Positions 1 through 5,135 of a stretch of DNA of 7,233 bases are shown here, one piece after another. The notes under the pieces were generated by a model that made no database searches, was not told the DNA's origin, and saw only the letters and a program-made list of their open reading frames with translations. A program made the position numbers and the translations under genes. Source of the DNA: UBA288 sp964461885. Lineage in GTDB: Archaea > Halobacteriota > Methanomicrobia > Methanomicrobiales > Methanospirillaceae. The stretch covers positions 1 through 7,233 of the forward strand of contig CAYWVY010000086.1 in NCBI GenBank assembly GCA_964461885.1. Reading direction: 5' to 3'. How positions within the stretch are numbered: the stretch's first letter is position 1; each line of letters begins with the position of its first letter.

Positions 1-2
1 AC

Positions 3-158
3 CGGGCGCGGGGCTACGCGACGCGGGGCAACCGGGCCGCGGTCGTGACCGATCATCCCGAGGACCTGGTCGAGGTGCACCCGCCGTCTCGAGGCCTGGT
101 GAACCTGGGCGGGGTCACGCTCGAGCGGTGGCCGCCGGCGCCGCTGCCGGAGAGATGA
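3..158 (+). CDS. C-terminal 51 codons of an unrecognised protein (cut by the left edge)
   Basis: The frame is open from the first base it can use and ends in TGA at 156-158. The peptide reads convincingly as protein: a basic stretch leading to the core GNRAAVVTDHPEDLVEV, then a Pro-rich end with GGVTLE and PPAPLP. I do not recognise the family and give no function. Support that it is real comes from inside the window: a diverged copy of the same tail lies at 1054-1190 in the + orientation, with the spaced match RAR..A..GNR.AVVTD and a similar GVT.E ... PP.P.P ending. The gene points toward the minus-strand hepT gene, with about 98 bases between the two stops. The start and most of the protein lie outside the window. 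Confidence 0.55.
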   Translation, partial: RARGYATRGNRAAVVTDHPEDLVEVHPPSRGLVNLGGVTLERWPPAPLPER

Positions 159-256
159 GATCCCAACATGCAGGAGACGGTAGATGTGCCGTCCGGTCCG
201 GCGCACTGTATTCCCGGGAGTGCCCGCAGGACCCGGGCTTGAATCCAGCTGGGGAG

Positions 257-592
257 TCACCCGGTCCCGGCGAGGATCGCGGCGATGGCCGCCTCGAGCG
301 GGGGCAGGTCGTCGACCGCGATACTCCAGATCGCGTCGAGGTCGACGCCGAAGTACTGGTGAACGAGGGCGTGGCGGAGACCGATGATGCGCCGCCAGGG
401 TATCTCCGGGTGTTCGGCGATGAACCCCGGTGAGAGGTGGTTCGCGGCCTCGCCGATAACCTGGAGGTGGTGGACGACCCAGACCTGCAGGAGCTCGGAG
501 GCCACCAGCTCCTCCTCAGTGGGCGGGAGCCGCTCCCGAATCTTCTCGATGGCTTCGAGGATGTCGGCGAGACGGTCCCGGTCCGGTCTCAC
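257..592 (-). CDS. hepT: HepT-like HEPN toxin (DUF86 family ribonuclease)
   Basis: This 111-residue, mostly helical protein has the HEPN signature R-x4-H-x-Y as RHALVHQY at residues 73-80 (R73, H78, Y80). HepT proteins of this type are toxic RNases. In characterised pairs the partner MntA inactivates HepT by adding AMP groups to the motif tyrosine. The length matches the usual 110-140 residues. The start is GTG at 590-592, overlapping the mntA stop (TGA, 589-591) in a GTGA junction; GCGGTG a few bases upstream, inside mntA, can serve as ribosome binding site. No internal ATG offers an alternative. Residues 36-50, with paired histidines and IGEAAN, resemble the conserved second helix of the family. 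The intact motif suggests a functional toxin. Toxin identity is high confidence; actual toxicity here is inferred from the family. Confidence 0.93.
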   Translation of the reverse strand: MRPDRDRLADILEAIEKIRERLPPTEEELVASELLQVWVVHHLQVIGEAANHLSPGFIAEHPEIPWRRIIGLRHALVHQYFGVDLDAIWSIAVDDLPPLEAAIAAILAGTG

Positions 593-885
593 AGGGGCAC
601 CGCTTCCTGCATGACGGTCTCGCGAATCCGCTCGCGGAGCCCACGGTCCGACGCGACCTCGACGCGCATCCCGAGGAGGTCCTCGAGGTCCTGCGAAAAG
701 CCGATCTGGTCGAGCAGGGAGGTGCCCCGCGGGAAGGTGACGAGCAGGTCGAGGTCGCTGTCCTCGCGGGCCTCGCGGCGGGCGACTGACCCGAAGACGC
801 GGACGTTCGTGATGCCATAGCGTTCGGCCACGGCCAGGATCTCGGGGCGCCGTGCCGCGAGCAGCGCATAGACGTCGGCGGGCAT
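589..885 (-). CDS. mntA: MntA-like minimal nucleotidyltransferase antitoxin
   Basis: The 98-residue protein carries the minimal nucleotidyltransferase motif G-S-x10-D-x-D: GSVARRE begins at G32-S33 and the metal-binding aspartates are D44 and D46 in DSDLDLLV. A later V-E-V strand (residues 75-77) is in the place of the third carboxylate. Proteins of this class act as antitoxins to HEPN toxins, transferring AMP to the toxin's RxxxxHxY tyrosine. The ATG at 883-885 is chosen because AGGTG (minus strand, 898-894) lies 8 bases before it. The frame continues open upstream to 1053, but that part is Pro/Gly/Cys-rich and looks non-coding. It is the first gene of the two-gene operon with hepT. Antitoxin-first order with overlapping ends fits tight translational coupling. 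Confidence 0.93.
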   Translation of the reverse strand: MPADVYALLAARRPEILAVAERYGITNVRVFGSVARREAREDSDLDLLVTFPRGTSLLDQIGFSQDLEDLLGMRVEVASDRGLRERIRETVMQEAVPL

Positions 886-893
886 GGTTCGTT

Positions 894-925
894 CACCTGT
901 AGATCGGGGGGAACGGATATCAAGC
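894..925 (-). promoter_or_regulatory. Ribosome binding site and possible TATA element of mntA-hepT
   Basis: On the minus strand AGGTG at 898-894 precedes the mntA ATG by 8 bases and fixes that start. About 20 bases further upstream CTTGATATCC (925-916) is the only AT-rich stretch in the neighbourhood and could be a weak TATA box. The spacing is tight: a transcript starting about 25 bases downstream of it would begin near the ribosome binding site itself. The ribosome binding site is well supported, the promoter weakly. Confidence 0.4.
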
Positions 926-1053
926 CATCGATGGGCCGGTCGGCACGGCGTTTGCAGGCCTGTGCAGGCAGAGCACGTGTGGTGGCCCGGTCCACCTCCC
1001 CCGGGGTCCCCGGTCGTCAACGCACCGGGGCACGCGGCGGACTGGAGAGGCAC

Positions 1054-1190
1054 CGGGCCCGGGAAAACGCGATGGGGGGCAACCGGATCGCGGTCGTCAC
1101 GGACCGCCTGCAGCCGGTGAACCGCGTGGAGAGGGCCGGTGTCACGGTCGAACCGTCTCCGCCGGGGCCGATCCCGGTAGAAGAGCGGCG
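1054..1190 (+). pseudogene. Decayed copy of the C-terminal part of the left-edge gene
   Basis: Reading + from 1054, the peptide RARENAMGGNRIAVVTD aligns without gaps to RARGYATRGNRAAVVTD at the left edge (codons from base 3): 12 of 17 residues and 40 of 51 bases match by my hand count. After a shorter, diverged middle, the ends resemble each other again (AGVTVE...PPGPIP against GGVTLE...PPAPLP). The copy has no stop where the intact gene has one; the frame runs on, antisense, into fic. No ribosome binding site precedes its ATG at 1072. I therefore read it as a fragment of a duplicated gene. It occupies the middle of the 345-base gap between mntA and fic; apart from the mntA control region I see nothing else in that gap. 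Confidence 0.5.
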
Positions 1191-1230
1191 AGCTCCCCGG
1201 TACACCCCCTGCCGGAGGTGCAGCGTTTCC

Positions 1231-2415
1231 TCAGGACTCCCGGACCGCGACCTCGTCGCGGGCGAGCCCCGTGCCCCGCTCCAGGATCGCGAGGTACTCG
1301 CGGAACTCGTACCGCCTGTACCGCTGCTTGCCCGTCGTCTCGCGGAGGATCCCGGCCGAGACGAACCGGTTCACCAGGGCGTTCGCGGCCGGCTGGCTCA
1401 GGCCGAGCAGGTCCGTCACGCCCCTCGCCGTCACGATCGGCCGCTCGAAGAGCGAGTACGCGAGCCGGACTGCGCCAGCCCCGCCGATCTCGTGGGCGAG
1501 CAATCGGTCCACCACCGCCTCCCGCAGGGCGATGATCTCCTGCGCCGACCGCTCGGCCTCCTCGGAGACCTCGACCACGCCCCGGAGGAAGAAGGCGACC
1601 CAGTCCTCGTACGCCCCCTCGGTCCGGACCGCGTTCAGGAGCGCGTAGTACTCCGCCCGGTTCCGCTTCAAAAAGAAGCTCAGGTACAGCAGCGGCCGGG
1701 AGAGGATCCCCTTCCAGCAGAGGTAGAACGTGATCAGGAGCCGCCCGATCCGGCCGTTGCCGTCGAGGAACGGGTGGATCGTCTCGAACTGCGCGTGGAT
1801 CAGCGCGATCCGGACCAGCGGCGGGATCGGGTCGTCGGCCTGGATGAACGTCTCGAGCGCTTCCAGGGCCGGCCCGAGCTCGTCGGGGGGCGGCGGGACG
1901 TAAACGGCCTCCCGGATCGAGGTCGCCCCCGGCGGCGCGACGTAGTTCTGGTCCCTCCGGATCGCGCCGGGAAACCGGTCGGCGCCGCGGGTGTTGCGGA
2001 GCAGGAGCCAGTGGATCTCTCGGATCAGCTCGATCGAGATCGACTTGGTCCGGACGGTCTCGAGGCCGTACCGCATCGCGTCGATGTAGTTGATCACCTC
2101 GCCGATCTCGTTGAGGTCTTCGCCGGTCTCCAGCGCGGCCTCGACCTCGAGCACGCCCCGGAACGAGGCCTGCGTCCCCTCGATCTGCGAGCTGAGCAGG
2201 GCCTCCTTCTTGACGTACATCGCGATGAAGAGATCGGGGCTCGGCAGGACCCGGCTCATGCCGTCGAGCCGGGCCATGGCCCGGTCCGCGGCGGAGAGGA
2301 GGGATTGGAGCTCGCCGTCGTACCGGACCTCGGGCGGGAGCGGGTTCGGGATGAAGGCCGCGTATCCTCCGGGTTGAGGTACAAACCGGCCAGCGCGATC
2401 GCTCTGCTGTTCCAT
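1231..2415 (-). CDS. Fic domain protein AMP-transferase (class II, N-terminal inhibitory motif, C-terminal winged helix)
   Basis: Fic enzymes usually transfer AMP from ATP to hydroxyl side chains of target proteins. This 394-residue protein is complete. A Fic N-terminal region (about 15-95) contains the inhibitory motif (S/T)xxxE(G/N) as S75-S-Q-I-E79-G80. The Fic core has a perfect active-site motif HPFLDGNGRIGR at 214-225, with catalytic H214, acidic D218 and R222/R225. A C-terminal winged-helix region (about 325-375, ARGVTDLLGLSQPAANALV) suggests DNA binding or autoregulation. The opening GRFVPQPGGY and PLPP are typical of the Fic/DOC N-terminal family. The ATG at 2415 begins right before this conserved start and fits an AT-rich promoter-like element about 30 bases upstream. 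It is transcribed alone, in the same direction as mntA-hepT. The target is unknown; the intact E79 predicts a self-inhibited enzyme. Confidence 0.95.
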   Translation of the reverse strand: MEQQSDRAGRFVPQPGGYAAFIPNPLPPEVRYDGELQSLLSAADRAMARLDGMSRVLPSPDLFIAMYVKKEALLSSQIEGTQASFRGVLEVEAALETGEDLNEIGEVINYIDAMRYGLETVRTKSISIELIREIHWLLLRNTRGADRFPGAIRRDQNYVAPPGATSIREAVYVPPPPDELGPALEALETFIQADDPIPPLVRIALIHAQFETIHPFLDGNGRIGRLLITFYLCWKGILSRPLLYLSFFLKRNRAEYYALLNAVRTEGAYEDWVAFFLRGVVEVSEEAERSAQEIIALREAVVDRLLAHEIGGAGAVRLAYSLFERPIVTARGVTDLLGLSQPAANALVNRFVSAGILRETTGKQRYRRYEFREYLAILERGTGLARDEVAVRES

Positions 2416-2440
2416 CGGTGCCCTGGCATGGCTCCGCAGG

Positions 2441-2462
2441 TAAGATAAGTATTCTTATTTTA
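2441..2462 (-). promoter_or_regulatory. Promoter-like AT-rich element with inverted repeat, upstream of fic
   Basis: A strikingly AT-rich island in GC-rich surroundings lies 26-47 bases before the fic ATG. Read on the minus strand it contains AATACTTATCTTA, acceptable as an archaeal TATA box, which would start a transcript only a few bases before the ATG (short-leader or leaderless mRNA). The same bases hold a perfect inverted repeat, ATAAG (2445-2449) and CTTAT (2454-2458), separated by 4 bases. It could be an operator, possibly bound by Fic's own winged helix; that is inference. Confidence 0.45.
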
Positions 2463-2759
2463 GCCGCTCACCCCGGGTTCTGAGATAATCGGCCTTATGC
2501 CGGGTGCCGGTCGACCTGCGGAAGAAAAGAGAACCCCTGAGATTCCCATCCCTGAGATAGAGGTTGATCTGCTGTTCGGGGCTCGGGTCACCCTCGTCGA
2601 AATGCCGCTCTGCGGGCCTTTCGATCGGTCGGAGAGCGATCCTGCTGGTCCGACGTCCGGCACGACCGTCACGCAGGTCTCCAGACAGGATCCCTGTCCC
2701 CCTGGTCTTCTTTCTCGCCGGCTCCCCCCCCGCTGCGCTCGAGCGCATCCCCTCCCCTG

Positions 2760-3041
2760 CGAATTAGGGCGAGAGGCTTCGGGTGCCCCGGCGCGTCCAC
2801 TCGCGAGCCGGACGAGGTCGGTTGAGCGATCGCGGCCGGAGGGAACGCCGATGCGCTCCAGCACGCCCGCGAGATGAACGGTGCGACGGCCTCCTGAATC
2901 CTCGCCGATGCCATGCCAGACGACGTGCCGGCCGTCGCCGATTGGGGTGACGATGCTGTCGAATGGCTGATACGGGAGTTTGGCCGGCTCAAGTAGCGCA
3001 TGGAAACGGTCGGTCTGAATAGGCCGATGCCGTCCGGATCT
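2760..3041 (-). pseudogene. Possible 5'-truncated gene remnant, family not recognised
   Basis: After an in-frame TGA (3044-3042) the minus frame reads as plausible protein for about 85 codons, for example LPYQPFDSIVTPIGDG, HVVWHGIGED and RRTVHLAGVLERIGV. Its hydrophobic pattern is balanced and many codons end in C or G. There is no ATG in this stretch, and the first GTG (2864) lies well inside the protein-like part. Downstream of about 2780 the composition turns to Arg/Gly/Ser-rich, and the frame stays open to 2460 without looking coding. This suggests a fragment that lost its start and probably its end. It could also be chance in GC-rich DNA; the opposite strand offers only a short frame ending in TAG near 2996. 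Confidence 0.25.
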
Positions 3042-3066
3042 TCAACGACCTCTGACCCCTCTTTCC

Positions 3067-3084
3067 TGCATGGTTGACCATGCA
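3067..3084. repeat. 18-base palindrome with 2-base centre, possible operator
   Basis: The arms TGCATGGT (3067-3074) and ACCATGCA (3077-3084) are perfect reverse complements around the two bases TG. An 8-base perfect arm with a tight centre is typical of a dimeric regulator's binding site. It lies about 30 bases upstream of a TATA-like sequence (CATATA, 3115-3120) and 206 bases before the first helix-turn-helix array gene. A binding role is inferred; only the symmetry is seen. Confidence 0.45.
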
Positions 3085-3113
3085 ATTCACTTTCACACCG
3101 CAACCCCGTCTCC

Positions 3114-3190
3114 TCATATAGTCCCCCGACGAGGATCTGATCGGCCGCCGCCCCACCACGACGGCGGCACCACATCGGAGTTTTTCTTAT
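3114..3190 (+). promoter_or_regulatory. Candidate promoter region of the helix-turn-helix array cluster
   Basis: Two AT-rich spots stand out before the gene at 3290: TCATATAG at 3114-3121 and the T-rich TTTTTCTTATGATC from 3181. Either could act as an archaeal TATA box, giving leaders of roughly 145 or 80 bases. Between them GCCGCCG (3144-3150) and CGGCGGC (3162-3168) can form a 7-pair GC hairpin with an 11-base loop. The T run starts 12 bases after the hairpin, so a terminator reading is also possible. Confidence 0.25.
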
Positions 3191-3289
3191 GATCGGCAGA
3201 GATCGACGCGGCCCCTCCACCCTTCCCCGGCACCAGCGTGGCGGTCGGACGGGGCGCACGAGAACAGCAGGAGACTGCGAGGTGCGGGG

Positions 3290-3964
3290 ATGGTGAACGG
3301 CACGGAGCCGGCCGGCCTTCCGGGGTGCATCGACCCGACCGCGCCGGCCGGCGGCGAGTCCTCCCACCTCGAGAGCGCCGCGGCGGTCCTCGAGCGGCTC
3401 GCCGCCGTCGAGGCAGACATCCGCGAGGACGTCTTCCGCCAGCCGGCGGAGGTCGTCGAGGCGCTCGCGCGCCTCTGGGCCGCGGGGGCAACCATCGCCG
3501 AGATCTCGGACGAGACCGGCGTCTCAAAAGAGATCGTCCGCGACCGGCTCCGCCGGGCCGGCCTCGTCGGCTACCGGTGGCGTGAGAACCACCGCCACAT
3601 CCAGGAGGTGCTCGAGAGTCGCGGCGCCGAGCTGGCCGCGGCCTACGAGGCCGGCGGCTCGATCACGGGGCTCGCGGCCGGCGCCGGGATCAGCGTTCCC
3701 GCCCTTCGGTCGTTCCTGATCTCGAGGGGGCTGGTGATCCGGAACCCCTACCGACAGACGCAGGAGATCCTCGAGACCCGCGGCGCCGAGCTGGCCGCGG
3801 CCTACGAGGCCGGCGCGTCGTTCAAGGGGCTCGCAGCCGAGACCGGGGTCAATCACAATACGATCCGGACGTTCCTGCTCGCCCGGGGCGTCACGATCCG
3901 CCACGACCACGGAGGGCACAGGAAGAGGAGCGGTCACAGGACGGGACGGGGCCACGGACGATGA
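3290..3964 (+). CDS. Tandem helix-turn-helix array protein, two 53-residue units
   Basis: This 224-residue protein looks like a modular DNA-binding protein. Residues 33-97 form an N-terminal helical region with a first helix-turn-helix (LWAAGATIAEISDETGVSKE, then a basic helix ending RDRLRRAGL). Two near-identical units follow, 101-153 and 154-206, each with the pattern linker - RGAELAAAYEAG - variable helix - AG/TG turn - recognition helix - RG(L/V).IR. Each resembles the three-helix module of resolvase-type DNA-binding domains. The tail (205-224) is rich in His, Gly and Arg. No catalytic domain is visible. The ATG at 3290 is chosen because GAGGTG at 3279-3284 precedes it by 5 bases. It probably heads an operon with the genes at 4014, 4228 and 5136. 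The cellular role is unknown; DNA binding is inferred from fold patterns. Confidence 0.8.
   Translation: MVNGTEPAGLPGCIDPTAPAGGESSHLESAAAVLERLAAVEADIREDVFRQPAEVVEALARLWAAGATIAEISDETGVSKEIVRDRLRRAGLVGYRWRENHRHIQEVLESRGAELAAAYEAGGSITGLAAGAGISVPALRSFLISRGLVIRNPYRQTQEILETRGAELAAAYEAGASFKGLAAETGVNHNTIRTFLLARGVTIRHDHGGHRKRSGHRTGRGHGR
3590..3907 (+). repeat. Two tandem 159-base helix-turn-helix units in the first array gene
   Basis: Units at 3590-3748 and 3749-3907 are direct in-frame repeats with a period of exactly 159 bases. A 37-base segment is identical in both (3620-3656 and 3779-3815), encoding the linker end and first helix RGAELAAAYEAG. The regions encoding the second helix and the start of the recognition helix differ. 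The identical segments could recombine to gain or lose whole units without disturbing the frame. Confidence 0.85.
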
Positions 3965-4013
3965 TCCGGTTACGTGGACGACGGCCGGAACGGATGGCCT
4001 GCACGGAGGCGGG

Positions 4014-4268
4014 ATGGGGCGGATCTTCCTGAGCCCGCGGTTGGGCGTCCGTGCGACGGCCGATCGCTGGCGGCGTATCGGCCGGGCCGGCCGCGAGATT
4101 GATCGGGCCGCGCTCGACCGGCTGGCCGGCATGGCGATGGCCCACGCAAGCGAGGCGTTTTATGCGCTCGATGACCCGCTCGAGGCCGCGGTGCTCGCGG
4201 TGTTGATGGAACTCGCGAAGGAGGCGGATGAGCGTGCCCCAGTGCCACTCGCCTGGTGCGGCGCCTGA
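4014..4268 (+). CDS. Small helical protein of unknown function between the two array genes
   Basis: This 84-residue protein is not recognised. It has a basic N-terminal part (residues 8-30, many Arg) and an amphipathic, Ala/Leu-rich helical part (about 31-74) including AFYALDDPLEAAVLAVLMEL. It has one Cys, near the end, and no signal peptide, metal motif or catalytic signature. Support for coding: GGAGG at 4005-4009 lies 4 bases before the ATG, the composition is protein-like, and the gene fits between the two array genes. It starts 49 bases after the first and its last 41 bases overlap the second. The ribosome binding site of the second array gene is embedded in this gene, so the two are probably translated in a coupled way. 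A partner or regulator of the array proteins is a reasonable guess, no more. Confidence 0.65.
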   Translation: MGRIFLSPRLGVRATADRWRRIGRAGREIDRAALDRLAGMAMAHASEAFYALDDPLEAAVLAVLMELAKEADERAPVPLAWCGA

Positions 4269-5022
4269 GCCCGTCCCGGCCGGCGAGGGCGCGGCCACCG
4301 CGCTCCTCGAACGGCTCGCCGCCATCGAGGCCGGCATCCGCGACGACCGCCACCGCCAGCCTGCGGCCGTCGTCGAGGAGATCGCGACCCTCTGGGCCGC
4401 GGGGGAGACTGTCCCCGGGATGGCGGCCCGGACCGGCATCTCCAGGGAGATCGTCCGCGACCGGCTCCGCCGGGCCGGCGCCCTGGAGTTCCTGTTCCGG
4501 AATCGACACCGCCACGTGCAGGAGGTGTTCGAGCGGCGCGGGGCCGGGCTGATCGCCTCCTACCAGGCTGGCGCATCGATCGCGGCCCTCGCGGCCAGGG
4601 CCGGGATCGGCCACCAGACGCTCGCGAACTACCTGGTCGCCAACGGGGTCACGCTCCGCCATGAACGCCTCCGGGCACGGCAGAAGCTCGAGGCCCGCGG
4701 CGCCGAGATGATCGCGGCCTACGAGGCCGGCGCGACGCTCGCGGCCCTCGGGCGCGACGCCGGGGTCACCCCGCGCACGTTCAAGACGTACCTTGCCGCC
4801 CACGGCGTCGCGATCCGCGATCCCCACCAGCGGGTGCGGGAGATCCTCGAAGCCCGGGGCGCCGAGCTGATCGCGGCGTACGAGGCCGGCGCCTCGGTCG
4901 CGGCCCTCGCGGGCGAAGCCGGGGTCTGTTCCCCGACGCTCAGTACATTCCTTGAAGCCAGGGGGGTACGGCTCCGCCACGACCACGGATGGTACCGGCG
5001 GAGACGGCCGGCCGGCGGGTGA
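4228..5022 (+). CDS. Tandem helix-turn-helix array protein, three 53-residue units
   Basis: A 264-residue paralogue of the protein at 3290. The N-terminal region (26-90) matches closely: LLERLAAIEA, RQPA.VVE, LWAAGET and the identical EIVRDRLRRAG. Three units follow at 94-146, 147-199 and 200-252, each exactly 53 residues, with the scaffold RGA..IA.Y.AGA ... LA..AGV ... G(V).(I/L)R. The third unit ends in RHDHG, as in the paralogue, followed by a short basic tail. The difference is thus one extra unit. Two starts are possible: ATG at 4228, only 3 bases after GGAGG (4220-4224), or GTG at 4234, with a better 9-base spacing. The first 41 bases overlap the preceding 84-codon gene in another frame. 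Function is inferred as sequence-specific or multi-site DNA binding; no enzyme domain is visible. Confidence 0.82.
   Translation: MSVPQCHSPGAAPEPVPAGEGAATALLERLAAIEAGIRDDRHRQPAAVVEEIATLWAAGETVPGMAARTGISREIVRDRLRRAGALEFLFRNRHRHVQEVFERRGAGLIASYQAGASIAALAARAGIGHQTLANYLVANGVTLRHERLRARQKLEARGAEMIAAYEAGATLAALGRDAGVTPRTFKTYLAAHGVAIRDPHQRVREILEARGAELIAAYEAGASVAALAGEAGVCSPTLSTFLEARGVRLRHDHGWYRRRRPAGG
4507..4983 (+). repeat. Three tandem 159-base helix-turn-helix units in the second array gene
   Basis: Units at 4507-4665, 4666-4824 and 4825-4983 are direct, in-frame and of equal length. They share the segment encoding RGAE(M/L)IAAYEAGA (fully in units two and three, diverged in unit one: RGAGLIASYQAGA). 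Unit-to-unit differences are concentrated in the second helix and the first residues of the recognition helix: GHQT, TPRT and CSPT. The length of each unit equals that in the first array gene. Confidence 0.85.
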
Positions 5023-5071
5023 TGGCGGGATGTGTTCGATCGCCTCGGGGGTTCCCCTGCGCAGGTACGGT

Positions 5072-5087
5072 CCGCGCCCGGGCGCGG
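5072..5087. repeat. Perfect 16-base GC palindrome
   Basis: CCGCGCCCGGGCGCGG is its own reverse complement. It lies in the 113-base gap between the second array gene and the amber-interrupted gene, just after a smaller GGGG-TT-CCCC hairpin (about 5047-5057). It could be a binding site or an RNA hairpin. In DNA this rich in G and C such palindromes are less unlikely than elsewhere. Confidence 0.3.
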
Positions 5088-5135
5088 TGCGGCCGGGCCG
5101 GCACGGGCCGAACGGATGATGCCGGGGTGTAGGGC

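Larger units (their letters stand above)
2463..3289. other. Long region without an intact gene
   Basis: No open frame here has an acceptable ribosome binding site together with protein-like composition. The left half (2463-2760) shows only Arg/Pro/Ser/Gly-rich frames of the kind GC-rich non-coding DNA produces. The right half holds a start-less protein-like minus frame (to 3041), a palindrome at 3067-3084, a GC hairpin at 3144-3168 and weak TATA-like sequences for the rightward gene at 3290. The base composition is more mixed than in the flanking genes, consistent with decayed or acquired DNA. Confidence 0.5.

Noticed and set aside
931..2448. 505-codon open frame on the + strand
   Set aside because: It lies antisense to the clear Fic gene; its peptide is rich in Arg, Asp, Pro and Val, as produced opposite GC-rich coding DNA, and it has no family motif. 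Only its part at 1054-1190 was kept, as a remnant.
2724..2731. Run of eight C as a possible phase-variation tract
   Set aside because: It is not inside any gene that I can support, so slippage would have no visible consequence.
2912..2998. Short + strand frame ending near 2996 with the plausible tail EWLIREFGRLK
   Set aside because: At 27 codons with no ribosome binding site it is antisense to the longer protein-like minus frame; one of the two is likely a shadow and this is the weaker.
3590..4983. Regular direct repeats suggesting a CRISPR-like or satellite array
   Set aside because: The period is an exact multiple of three, the repeats are in frame inside two genes, and the differences follow protein positions. 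They are coding repeats.
3970..4986. 338-codon open frame on the - strand
   Set aside because: Antisense to the second array gene and the small gene; its apparent repeats are the mirror of the 159-base units.
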